Assembly: GCA_944990035.1 (NCBI GenBank) | Contig: CALYLX010000096.1 | Coordinates: forward strand, 434,001-498,000 | Origin: Clitopilus passeckerianus | Lineage: Eukaryota; Basidiomycota; Agaricomycetes; Agaricales; Entolomataceae | Reading direction: 5' to 3' | Length of the DNA stretch: 64,000 nucleotides | In this document: in pieces, positions 23,160-34,439 of the stretch | Layout of the letters: every line of letters begins with the position of its first letter | Position numbering within the stretch: position 1 is the first letter of the stretch | Made by a program: the position numbers and the translations under genes | Notes under the pieces: generated by a model | Databases searched by the model: none | Seen by the model: the letters and a program-made list of their open reading frames with translations, nothing else | What the model was told of the DNA's origin: nothing

Positions 23160-24715
23160 TTTCGTCCGATGATGTTGGATGCTTCAGCGCCTCCAGATGC
23201 CAAGTTGAAGAATGAAATGGCCTCCGAGAGGCAACGCAAACCCTCTCGACCCCCTGAATGAATGACAAGTGATTGGACATCCAAACCCTCCTCGTCCTCA
23301 ACTAAGGCCAGGAATACTGCTTCTGTACCCTGCTTTTAACCCTCTTCCTCTAGCCGCGCCGTACCCGAAAGTTGAAGAGCACTGGCACGGGACGCCAAGG
23401 AAAACACGATACCGGGTCTTTCATGTCTACTAAACATGTCCCGGTGTCGGCTGGGGAATATGAAGCGCAGGCGGCAGCCATCCAAGGTGAATTGATATTT
23501 GAGCGAGGTCCAAGCGGGAGAACGAGAGAGAGGAGTATATACACATCATCTGAGGAAACAGCTTCGTTATGAGGATCAGGTCGAGGGTTCGCAGGCTCCG
23601 TTGGTGGGATTTGGTGGTAAAAATTTCTCGTTCTGACTAGGAGCTACAAGGGGAATGTGACAAGCTCGGAATACGAAGACTCATCCCCTACAGATGATCT
23701 TGATGTTCACGGATATGGGTATGATCCTTGTGTTTCCATTCCCGTACCACACCGCCTAGCCCGTCGATTACTCTCGATTGAATTTGATTATCCTGCCCGA
23801 AGCCAGGTTCTGGTTCGGCGATATGCTAAGGATATTCGTTGATTGAGTGAGAGTTCGGTTAGGTGGAGGAGCTGCAAAAGGTGTGGAGGGCGAAGATGCG
23901 GTGGAAGAACCCAGAGAAGGGAAGCAAAGACACGAGTTGCGGCAAATTCTGGGAGAGCGGTGCGGTTGGGCTTGGTGGTATACCGTAGAGTGGAGGGGAG
24001 GAGGGAAAGGCAGAGCTAGTCCCTTCATTTGACGAGGAAGAAGAGCACAAGGAGGATACAAACACTGGGCGAATATGGCGCCATCTGTGCTGGCGCGGCA
24101 GGAAGAGGTGGGGTGGTAGGAGGATATTGTTGCTCTAGTTTGGTAGAATGACACATTGGTACTTGAGTTGTCGGCGCCGGAGGGGACGTAGCGCTCCTTG
24201 GAGGTGTCCCAGCCGGGGGTTTGGGCGATGTTGATGCCTTCTGACTGTGGATCGTGAGGAGGGGTGAAGAGGGTTGGATAAGGAGGGAAAACAGTCGCGG
24301 GAGGAATCCGTCTCTTCATCTTCGTCCGAGAGAGAGGACGGCCGGCACGTCAGGTAGAAACAGCCCCATCCCCGCCTATGGCAAATACCTATTGCAGGCC
24401 GGATACGAAGTTAGGACAAGAAAAGAGATAAAGATGGAAGGAAAAAACATACCGTAGTACCGTCAGCTAGAAAGTGGGCATTGAGGGCGCCTTCGGCCGA
24501 AACGAAATCCCTCTAACACCAACGGGGTCGAGCACGAGCATTCTAACGGTCATATCCCTCGACTAGATGCTCAGCGCTCATCGCCTCATCATCATGTCGG
24601 TGCAAACTCCCCAACAAGATTGGCTTTCTAGAGTTTATGCATATGAGCAGGGCACCGCCGTCTATGGATGGGTTAGATTGGTGGCAAATTTTGAGGACAC
24701 GATTCTCACCGGGTT
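23160..24715 (-). pseudogene. PWP2 relict D
   Basis: The minus strand carries SEGINIAQTPGWDTSKERYVP and a following SFYQTRATISSYHPTSS, matching IGIKIAQTRWGISKKHYISP and PLHHTKITTASYHPASS of PWP2. Further down it has IFALHTF (PWP2 IFTLHTL) and, near 23200, EAISFFNLASGGAEASNI (PWP2 GSITFFSLEGGGLKQTNV). It shares with copies A and E the extra TTCCTCGTCAAATGAAGG segment and an internal deletion of WD repeats. The adjacent DNA at 22980-23160 resembles the NLR 3' UTR. Confidence 0.75.
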
Positions 24716-24800
24716 TAGCTCAGTGAGAGAAGAGAATTAGGAGAGATAGAGATGAAGTGATGTTAGGAAACGTGGCAGATGGGGAAAACAATAAACGCGG
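24715..24800. repeat. Repeated purine-rich flank, copy D (now upstream of the NLR gene)
   Basis: GTGAGAGAAGAGAATTAGGAG, ATAGAGATGAAGTGATGTTAG and GGGGAAAACAATAAACGCGG match the flank copies that precede GMC relicts elsewhere. Here the next gene downstream is the NACHT-ankyrin gene. Confidence 0.6.
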
Positions 24801-25022
24801 GCCTCAAGGCAAGCTTCAAGTGGTAATCAACAACACAAATTATGGTCGCCTGATGTCGAAAACAAAAAGCTGTGACCACAGTTTTGTACTCCCCAAATGG
24901 GTGGACACCTTCCTGCCAACCTTATATCACAGCATCTGTAAGCCTGTGATATGTTTCCTGTTTGACCGTCATTGCCCACTACTCTTCTTGCGAAGACCCC
25001 GACGCTCACTCCATTCTCTGCT

Positions 25023-28000
25023 ATGACATTCGCGTCGTTTAACCCGCTGTTAGTTACTACCGTAGCCGCCACGGTAGTGCTCGGATGTCTCTTCTGGAGG
25101 TACCATTGGCGCCTAGGCAAACGCAAGGTTTCTCGATCGTCAAACCCCGTCGAAGAAAATCTCATCTCGAACCGGAACCCTACCAATAAAACTATTGCGT
25201 CGGAAGCATTCGCTACCGACAATACCACTTGCCTCGACCATGTGTCTTTAGAGGAGCCTTTTGAACATGACAGGCGCATTCTGTCCAAATACACGTGGGC
25301 GTCGTACAAGGGTCTGCCTCACACAATTCAGCAAACTGTGGAACCTGCCGTGTTGAAGAATCTCCTGGCTATATATTGTGATGTTTCAACCGATGCCTGT
25401 TCTGCATTTCTCAAGGACGAGCCCAATGTCCGTGCGCTTCTTCTGCGGGATTGGGAGAATGGCTCATTTGAAGCTTTACGCAATGACCGTAAGTATCTTA
25501 CACAGGCAAAGTAATCTGGCTAAATGTCTCCTTTCAGGGAAGTTTCTTTCGCTCGGCAAGCCTGCTGGACATGAGAACGACAAGATTACCTCTCAGCTCT
25601 CTTCCAACTCCAAGAAACTAGGGGGGTCTGGCAACACCAGCCAAACCGGCATCATTCGTGAGTCATAGGGAGAAAAGGATATGCGAGGTTGCTAATTTAT
25701 ACATGACTTCGCAGCGTCATCGAGTCGGGCGGGTGACGAGGCTACCGAAACGACGAGCAGTCATTGTGTAGCGCCCAAAGAGAACACAACCGAACCAGAG
25801 CCTAAAGGAAGCGCAGCCGAAGAAGACAGCGAGCACGAGGACGATGAAAGCCTGCGTAATCCTCAAGACGCGCCCGCCGATGGGAACTCAGACCGAAGCG
25901 GTGGCGCCAACGTAAACATCTCTGAAAACAAGCTCACTGCGGGCCGTGATATCAACGTTGCAGTAACCGCATGGCGAACTGGTAGGTGAACATCTATCAA
26001 CGCTATTCGACCATCACTAACTTATGATTATGTTTAGATCCCAGTGAGTCCTGCATTCCCATATCGTTTTGCAGACGCTTAACTTGATACAGGCGGCAAG
26101 GATCGTGAGATAGCGGAATGGTTCTTTGACGTCGTTGACTACCGAGCCGTGCACAACGAGGTCACCAAGAAAAGATCAAAGAGCACCGGAGGGTGGTTTC
26201 TCCGATCGAAAGCGTATGGCGAATGGCGTACATCCCCACAACAGAGACTCATGTGGTGTCCCGGGATACGTACGTGCTCCTTGGTCCAATGCAATACCAG
26301 TCTAACCGTCTGCAACCTGCAGCTGGCGTTGGTAAAACAGTCATGGCGTACGTGTTCTCTCTGGGATCCAATTGCTCCAATAACCGATGGCCCATCAGCT
26401 CTCTCATCGTGGACCATCTGCGAATGCTGGATGACGCCAAAATATTCGTGGGTATCATCTACTTCAACTACAAACTGCGAAACCAGCAGAGCGAACGTGC
26501 CATCTTCGCCGCTTTCTGTCGGCAGATATTCGAAATCTATAAAGACCCAACCCTTAAAGCCCTCTACGACTCGCATGCAAAGTGGAAATCCCAACCAACG
26601 GATGCTGAGGTTCGATCTGCTCTATCCAACGTCTTCCAGCATTATCACTGTTACCTGATTCTTGACGCACTTGACGAATACACTGCGCAGTATAGCGACA
26701 GGCAGGTTTTCGAGGTGATCAACGGTGTCCTGTCGCTTGGCCCGAACGTGAAGCTCCTCGTAACTTCACGCATTCTCGGAGAAATGACTGCAACTTTTCG
26801 GGAGCTGGGGGCCAGCACGGAAGAGGTGATTGGAGACGATGATGATATGAGAGCATATGTGGCGGAAAGGGTGGCAATATTCAAGTCAAAACTTGACTTC
26901 AAGGTTTCGGATCAATTCTCCAAGCATATCATTGAAAAGGTTATGGAGGCTGCTAAAGGCCGGTATGTTACTCTTTCACCCCTCGTCTTTCAAGGTTCTG
27001 ACAGTTCGAAACCAGATTCCTTGTTGCCGAACTGGGCATGAATCTGTTGGGTGAACAGCTCAACCTCGGAGAACTCGAAGACGCTCTTGACAAGCTTCCA
27101 AACGAAATTGATGACACTTACGCTCGTGTCATCGAACTCATCAAGAGCTATCCTGAAGCTCAAAGAGCACTAGCGATGAAAGCATTGATGTGGGTTGCCT
27201 ATTCCCACCGACAACTTTCTGTTCAAGAACTTCAACACGCACTGGCTATGCAACATGGCCGAACGGATACCACTAAATACGTCACCTCACTGTCCAAAAT
27301 CACCAGCCTTTGCGCCGGGCTCATTGTTGTGCGAGACAAGGAATTCAGCTTGGGTGACAAGGAGAGGATCGTGCAATTTGTTCGTGGGTAGTGCGGTCAT
27401 CGGGTCTGGGGGCCAAAATTGACGTCCAAATTTTCAGACTTCACCACCCAGGAATTTTTTGGGAAGTTGCAGCTGAAGTATTTCGGCAATGCTCACAAAG
27501 AGATGTTTTCAACTTGCATTCAATATCTTACAACCACGGGCAACCATATTCTTCCAGCGGACTTTACCTGGGATCCTCATCTTCATCCATACACCCCCGA
27601 ACGAAGATCTCAACTTACCTTCTACAACTACTCGGCGTCGAACTGGGCACACCATGCAAATGCACACCACGAGTCGCTTTGCGAGGAAGTAAGGGAGTTT
27701 CTACTCAGGAACGACCGAGCTCTAGACCTCATTTGGGAATATACGCATGGGCGAATATCCAGGAGACTCGTAAACAACGACACGACAGGGGGTGCCAGTG
27801 GTGGATCTGGTGTATTTCTGGCAGCATATCATGATCAAGTCAATGCATTGCGTTTGTTACTTGATCAGATGGTTATCTTTCCCCACACACAAAAGCAAAC
27901 AACCCCATTGCACGTTGCTGTCATCAAAGGGCAGACCAATGCAGTGGAAGCAATGTTGAAGTGGTCGGGATTCAGCAGCATCAACGACAATCCTTCGTGC

Positions 28001-29497
28001 CATGATATTCCCTCGCAGCCCATAATACATCGACGTGGAGACGGCTACGTGTTTCTGGAAAACGTACAGGACGAAGGCGGCAGAACACCTATCTCCTACG
28101 CGGCAGAGAAGGGTGCGGAGCCAATTGCAAAGCTCCTGCTTGAGCATGGAGGTGTCGAGGTGGACTTGAAGGACAACAATGGCAGGAGTCCCATTTCATA
28201 TGCGGCGGGGAATGGCAGCGAGTCAATCATCAAGCTCCTGCTTGAGAATGGGGGCATCGAGGTGGACGCGAAGGACAACAATGGCAGGACTCCCATTTCA
28301 TATGCGGCGGAGTATGGCAGCGAGTCAATCGTCAAGCTACTGCTTGAGCATGGAGGCGTCGAGGTGGACTCAAAGGACAACGATGGCAGGACTCCCATTT
28401 TGTATGCGGTCGGGCATGGTAGCGAGTCAATTATCAAGCTCCTGCTTGAGCATGGGGGCGTCGAGGTGAACTCGAAGGACAACAATGGCAGGACTCCCTT
28501 TTCATATGCCGCTGGGTGGGGCAGCAAATCAACCATCAAGCGCCTGCTTGAGCATGGGGACGTCGAGGTGGACGCGAAGGACAACAATGGCAGGACTCCC
28601 ATTTCATATGCGGCGGAGTATGGCAGCGAGTCAATCGTCAAGCTCCTGCTTGAGCATGGGGGCGTCGAGGTGGATTCAAAGGACAATGAAGGCAGGACTC
28701 CCTTTTCATATGCGGCGGGGAATGGCAGCGAGTCAATCATCAAGCTCCTGCTTGAGAATGGAGGGGTGGAGGTGGACTCGAAGGACAACGATGGCAGGAC
28801 TCCCTTTTCATATGCGGCCAAGTATGGTAGCGAGTCAATTATCAAGCTCCTGCTTGAGCACGGGGGCATCGAGGTGGACTCGAAGGACAACAATGGCAGG
28901 ACTCCCGCTTCATATGCGGCCGAGTATGGGAGCAAGTCAATTATCAAGCTCCTGCTTGAGCATAGGGGCGTCGAGGTGGACTCGAAGGACAACAATGGCA
29001 GGACTCCCTTTTCATATGCCGCTGGGTGTGGCAGCAAATCAACCATCAAGCTACTGCTTGAGCACGGGGGCGTCGAGGTGGATTCAAAGGACAATGAAGG
29101 CAGGACTCCCTTTTCATACGCGGCCGGCAATGGCAGGAAGTCAGCCACCAAGCTCCTCCTTGAGTATGAGGGCGTTGAGGTAGATTCGGTGGACAACAGT
29201 GGTCGGACTCCCTTATCATATGCGGCTGAACATGTCGAAGGCGATCGGTGGTTCTTCTGCTTTGGGCCCCCGGAGTCAACCATTCAAATCTTGAACCTCC
29301 TCCTTCAATCTGGAGCTGTCAATGTGAATTCAAAGGACAAGGATGGACTGACTCCGCTTTCATACGCGGCCAGGACTCGGAGGCGGCGGGCGAAAGAGTC
29401 GATCGTCGAACTCCTGCGTAAACATGGTGCTCTTGAGGCGGATTTAGAGGGCTGCATTTCGCAGGTGGACTCGGAGGAAGCTATGCCGGCGGAATAG
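25023..29497 (+). CDS. NACHT-ankyrin NLR-like receptor
   Basis: Nine exons (25023-25488, 25538-25657, 25715-25981, 26038-26043, 26093-26269, 26323-26347, 26399-26962, 27016-27383, 27438-29497) join in frame to 1350 residues. Residues 6-24 form a membrane anchor (LLVTTVAATVVLGCLFW). Residues 30-290 are Ser/Glu-rich linker with no known effector fold. The NACHT-type NTPase has WCPGIPAGVGKTVMA (Walker A, about 343-357) and YLILDALDE (Walker B, about 437), followed by helical repeats and FVHFTTQEFF (about 664), typical of fungal NLRs. Residues about 880-1340 hold thirteen ankyrin repeats, eleven of 34 residues and nearly identical. Such proteins sense non-self and can trigger cell death. An ATG at 24972 in the same frame is an alternative start. 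It appears intact amid relicts of its own paralogues. Confidence 0.9.
28086..29207 (+). repeat. Eleven 102-bp ankyrin-coding repeats
   Basis: GGCAGGACTCCC recurs at 102-bp steps (28283, 28385 and onward). Units share TCAATCATCAAGCTCCTGCT and GACTCGAAGGACAACAATGG with few changes. Variation is concentrated at residues 2-4 and 8-11 of each repeat (for example AEYGSES, AGWGSKS, VGHGSES), the positions that point to the ligand face in ankyrin folds. Confidence 0.9.
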
Positions 29498-29749
29498 ATC
29501 TATTCTATACATCTCCACTATTTCTTCATATCATACATGCTGGAGTTTTTCTGGTAACTCTGGACGTCATATCGCTAGGATACCTTCTATCGCACAAACA
29601 TTCCATCTATCTCAACTGCTTTATTATGTATCTCGACAAGTCGGTTTCTTTCAATCTAATTCTGAATTCATTGTTACAAACTTCGTAAATACTGGTCTGT
29701 TTCGTATGGCGTGACAAAATTTTGATACACACTATATTGTGGAGGCGAA

Positions 29750-31085
29750 CTACAACGTGCTCATCGCGCCGTTCGCCAATTCAACCCTTCCATAGGCCCA
29801 CATACCAAACTGAAGCATGACATGGCCGTTGGAAGTTGACGCAGCCACCTCCCGACCGTCTGGATGAATGACGAGTGAACATCCGAACCATGCTATACCC
29901 AAGAATGGTTTGGCTCTGAATCCTGCTTTTTCTTTTTTCTTCCACCCGCTCCATAACTGGAAGTAAGGCGAGCAGGCGTCTGCCAAGCAAGACATAACAT
30001 TGGTCCTTTACATGTCTTTTGAACCAAGTTCAATATGCCAATTGTATGCATCGAGTTGACATGAGCGCCCGGGTTGGGTAGGAGATCAAAGGCACGTGTG
30101 GAGGGCAAAAATATCAGTGGGGAGACTCAAAGATGGGGAGCAAAGACGCGGGATGCCATGAAATAACGGAGGACTATGCCGAGGGAGCAATTGGTTTTGT
30201 GGAGTTACGATAGGATGGGAGGAGACTTGACGGCGGACCTTATGCCTTCATTTGATGACGAAGAGGAAGGCGAAGAGGAAGGGAGGATTCATATTCAAAC
30301 GTGAATATGAGTGCCGCCTGTGCTTACGGTGAGAAGAGGTGGCGTGGTGGGATGATGTTGTTCGTGGTTTCTTGAGGATGCGCCGGCGAGTTTGAGCGAG
30401 TTTGATGCCCTTTGAGCTTGGTTTTGGAGGGGAGGTGGATAGGGAGGAAGGAAAGCCAGAAGTAGAGCCCATCTCTTCGTCCTAAGCCTCAGCTTCAAAG
30501 CTTCACCGGTACTGTTTGAGGAAGCTGAAAGTTTCGCTCGCTAGGCGAATATGGCGCCGTCTCCAGCAACGGTGGGTATCTATGTCAAGCAATGAGGTAA
30601 GGTAAGAAAAGAGAGAAAAATATGGACATACCGTAACACCGTCCGCAGCAAAGTACGCATTGATATCTGTATCTCTATCATCCAAAGGTTTTCGGCCTAA
30701 ACCCCCCCAGCCGATCGAAAGTGAACGTTTGAACATTTAGACAGTCATGTCCCTCGACGTAGATATGGGGCATCAGGAATCTACCGACTACTGGCACCTT
30801 AGCACCTCATCATGATGCCCTGTATACGTCCTATGCGGCTCAAATGGTGCAGGCACCCTATTGAGACGGTTGGGTGTCTTCCAGATTCGAATGTGCGACT
30901 GGTGCACGAGGGCAATGAATTATCCGTCAGGCGATAACTGGAAGTCGCAGGCTGTTGAATTTGTGTGGTCTAGGGTGTAGGACAATATACGTACCAGACG
31001 TTGACTTGATGTGTGATGAGTAGAGCACCCATCTGTGAGTACGTTAGTTTGGTGAAATCTTGAGTAAGTGGATTGAAGATACGGA
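29750..31085 (-). pseudogene. PWP2 relict E
   Basis: Minus-strand MGSTSGFPSSLSTSPPKPSS and KGIKLAQTRRRILKK match MGSASDSSSSSTSSVKPKS and IGIKIAQTRWGISKK of PWP2. Near 29850 LVIHPDGREVAASTSNGHVM matches LAIRPDGGEVAVATLNGSIT. Between them the central WD repeats are deleted and a segment encoding SSSNEG is inserted, as in A and D. It lies tail to tail with the intact NLR gene; only about 250 bp separate them. Confidence 0.75.
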
Positions 31086-31114
31086 CCTTCGTCTACGTCA
31101 TTATCATTACAGGG

Positions 31115-31225
31115 TTTATCTCAGCGAGAGAAGAGAGAAAAGGGACGAGATAAGAGAGTTAAGAGAGATAGGACGAAGAAGTTTGGAAGCATGATGGATG
31201 CGGAAAACAAACAAACGCGTCTCTT
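31115..31225. repeat. Repeated purine-rich divergent flank, copy E
   Basis: Best-preserved copy: GGGACGAGATAAGAGAGTTA, AGAGAGATAGGACGAAGAAG and GCGGAAAACAAACAAACGCG. Confidence 0.6.
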
Positions 31226-31249
31226 TCACGCACGGCCTCCTTCCACCAT

Positions 31250-33350
31250 CATCATGATTCCACCCAACGGCACTCTTACTTTTGCCTCAGTTCTCTCCCC
31301 TGCCCAACCCATCCAGCGAATAGCCAACGCATATGCCAGTGTCCTCACCGAGAATGTAGCTCAACAAATACCGAGGAAATTCTAAGACGCTTTCTACCCA
31401 AGGACAAGAGACCACGGGAAAGGACCGTGACAGCATCTCCTGGGAATTCAAGTAAACCTTTGGGACAATGGAAGATACATAGCCTCAAACCCTCTTCGCT
31501 TCCGTTGCCGCCGTTTTGGCTGCTGGCCATGGCTCCTTTCAAATTCAGGCAACATCCGGTTCAGTCGAGAGTGGAACCACAACTTCAAGCTGAACCATCG
31601 GAACTCCCACTACTTCTATTCTCAAGGGGGTGTACAATTGCGAAGCATTCTTCTGGTACGTGCTACAATTTCTAGTCCATATCTTAAAAGTCTGATGCTG
31701 GAACGATATAGGCGTATCTCAAGATAAACACGTCTTCTTCTCTCAAATGTTTGACCTCGAGGATTTTCGTGTATTGGATCTGGAGGCCGCTCAGCATGCC
31801 CAAGCTCATTTTCGCCGCCCACCCATCTCCCGATCAACTCCCCACCACACTCTCGTCGTCACAGGCGTTTCCCAGACGGAGACCTGACTTCATCAACGTC
31901 CTTCACATGTCCTGTTTCTTGGAATACAGCCAACAATGCCTGAAACGCCTTCAAGCACGGCAGCTCTCAAGACCGTTCCACAACCAGGCTTGTTTGATAA
32001 TCGCATCAGACAGCCCCAGACAGCCCCAAGGAAAGAGGGAGGACAGCCCCGAAGTCAGAACGAGAAAGGACTCTTCGGGCCACTAGGAGCTTATGACCGA
32101 TTTCTTGCTCAAGGAGGATGCACACCATACTGCATGATACTTAGGGTATATCTCTCATTCGTCTTACCTCTTCTCGGCCCTCGGTGCTGACACGATATTC
32201 CTCCTGCAGGCAACCACCGCACCCCTCCCCTTCTCGTCCAAAGCTCGATCGGCCTGGGCACGTCTGGGAAGATTACAGAGTAGAGCCAGCGAAACAGGCT
32301 CGTATACAACCCTCCCCTACCACACTCTCGTTCTCCCTCCACCCAACCTTCTCAAGAGGCCTTCAAAGTCCGAGTCTCCTCACTCCCGTCGGACCTCGAT
32401 CCTGAGCTCGCTCAGACAGACCTCTCACCAATCCGCCCGCTATTACGGACCAACTGCCCCTTCCTGCCCTCATTTTCACCGCCCCTTCCTTCGCCATCAT
32501 CTGTATCACGTTCTCCCAATCTCAACTTACTAGAACTCTCACAGGGCCGAGTGGTGGACAAACGAACAGACCCCACCCAGAACGATGTTTGCTTACTGGT
32601 ACCTCATCGTGTTCAAAGGCGATCGAGGAATCAGCTCTGAGCAGGTCCTCATTCTCGCTACCCCGCTCTTGCTCAATTCCACCACACGGTTCATGTCTAG
32701 CGTCATCGAAGCAGGGGGCGTAATGTACTACTCATCTCCGGTCGTGCGCGAAGTCATCGACTACAACTCCCGCCTGGGCCAGTTGATGACCTGATCGCTG
32801 ACACACTCCAAAAGTTGTTCAGGCCCCTTCCACACGCAGACCATTACTCGACCACGCCGCGATATTGTACTTCGGATTAACACCCTTTGTATCCACTCCG
32901 CCCTCGTTGACTTCGGGTGGCACCGTGCAAATTCCAGCTTCCGACTTTGCTGAATACGGATGTCTAGTCCCACCTTCGTTGCATTGGAAAACCTTGTTCC
33001 TACCGCCGTACTTCCTCTCGTCCTTTCCTTATCGACATAGAAGCTCAAGAATCCAATTCGCGCCAATGCACCCGTTCCAAGCCTCCAGTGGACGAAGAAC
33101 CCGAACCCTCGTTTTGCAGACAGACTCTATCATCGAGCGCCCCTAGTCGCGGGAGGGTTGTCTCAGCTATACCTGTGGAAGAAACCTCGATTTGGCTCGT
33201 GGCGACACAGGCAGAGATGCAAGCAAACGAGGCGAGGACTGGCCTGTCGATGCTCGTTGGAGTCTGGAATGGGACGGTTGACAATTCTACGCCTAGCGGC
33301 TCTATTTCCGCTCCCTCGACCTCCGATGTCAAGGCTTCCAGAACAGGATA
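31250..33350 (+). pseudogene. Unidentified plus-strand relict of unit E
   Basis: A start-like ATG at 31253 opens GTLTFASVLSPAQPIQRIAN and then breaks at 31383. The stretch QRIANAYASVLTENVAQQIP aligns by DNA with the corresponding stretch of units B and C (AACGCATATGCC, AAGTACC). Later frames (31751-32086, 32585-32794, 33088-33351) are open for 70-110 codons, but no GMC signature is visible. It may be a GMC copy decayed past recognition or another gene. Confidence 0.3.
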
Positions 33351-33479
33351 ATCGCAATGGGCGGAAGGAAGTCAGAACGTGCTACAGCTGCCACAGCGAA
33401 CGGAGCGACGGAGCCTTTCACCTGGAGTTTGGAATGAGTCGTGCAAGCGTTTCTGGTGAATATGTATATGAGAGCGTGG

Positions 33480-33830
33480 GGTAGGCATTACGACGGGGCA
33501 TGTAGGGGGCAAGGAAGAAAACCGGTTTGTTGGGAGGCGCTTGCAGGTGTAGGCGCATGAGGAAGGGGTTGAGAAAGTGTCCTTGACGCTTAGCGCCTCG
33601 AGCCGTAGATGCCCTAGGAGCCCAAACGGTGCAATCTTCCTAACAAGATAGTTTGGTGTCTTCCAGACTTGAATGTGTTCGCAAAGAATTTCCCGTGATG
33701 CGAGAATTGAGTGTTGCGGACTAGTTTTTTGAGATTTAATAGTGGGGAAATTTATGCGCCGGGCGGCACGCCCATCTGTAGGTAAATTAGTTTGGTGCAA
33801 TCTTGAGGTGGATCGAAGATACGCACCTTC
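33480..33830 (-). pseudogene. PWP2 relict F
   Basis: Minus-strand TDGRAARRINFPTIKSQKTS and EHIQVWKTPNYLVRKIAPFG match DGRALLVNF and HIQVWKTPNHLVREFAPFE of PWP2 exon 4. The match fades by 33480. As in other copies it begins at the exon 3/4 border, next to a purine-rich flank. Confidence 0.7.
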
Positions 33831-33864
33831 GTCTACGTCATTGTCATTGGTTGGACAGTTGATT

Positions 33865-33925
33865 CTTTAGGAGGAAAGGGGTGAGATAAGAGGGGTAAGA
33901 GAGATAGAGTGGGTTGGGGCTTCGG
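33865..33925. repeat. Repeated purine-rich divergent flank, copy F
   Basis: Contains GGAAAGGGGTGAGATAAGAGG and AAGAGAGATAGAGTGGGTTGG, matching the copies at 2695, 5925, 24715 and 31115. Confidence 0.55.
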
Positions 33926-34439
33926 TAGTGTGAAAACTCCGAGACTAAAGGATTATTGGCGTCGCGAACAAGCTGGATCTATTCGCAGAAGTCGAAGTCA
34001 ACTGCATCTCAAAGTGTTGCAGTCGATGCTTGAGCAAATACACATAGCAGAATATTTTCGGTTCAGATTGGTATATAAACAAAAGACAGGGACAGACAAT
34101 GAGCGACAATTGAGAAAAGAAGGACAGGGTAGACATTGTTCTAATGTCCGATTCAACTTGTGAGATTACTCTTGCTGGTTGGGAGCATCATTTGGCCGCC
34201 ATGTTCCCAAGCGAGTGCCTTCACCGCCCTGCCCACTCCACTCCTCATTTCTAGAAGTTAGTCAGTATATGACAGGGAAACGCGAAAGGGTGGTTTGACG
34301 AACGCGTTGGAGTAACCCTGAGGAGCATTCAACTGAGCACGGCGAGAAGCAGGAGGCTACTGGAACTTCTCAGACGAAGTCCTCAAGACGTTCCCGGTTT
34401 CCCGCCAGCTCGCTGAGGAGAAAATGGAACCAGGGCTGC

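Noticed and set aside
27391..27834. 147-codon plus-strand frame overlapping NLR exon 9
   Set aside because: It is out of register with the NLR frame, which carries the conserved FTTQEFF segment and joins correctly to exon 8.
28096..29283. A 395-codon open frame on the minus strand
   Set aside because: It lies exactly opposite the ankyrin repeats. A repeat unit free of antisense stops gives a long antisense frame in every copy; its protein is a Ser/Pro repeat shadow.
31250..31385. The frame starting at 31253 as a fatty-acid-synthase or GMC N-terminus
   Set aside because: It stops after 43 codons and no family signature is present; kept only as an unidentified relict.
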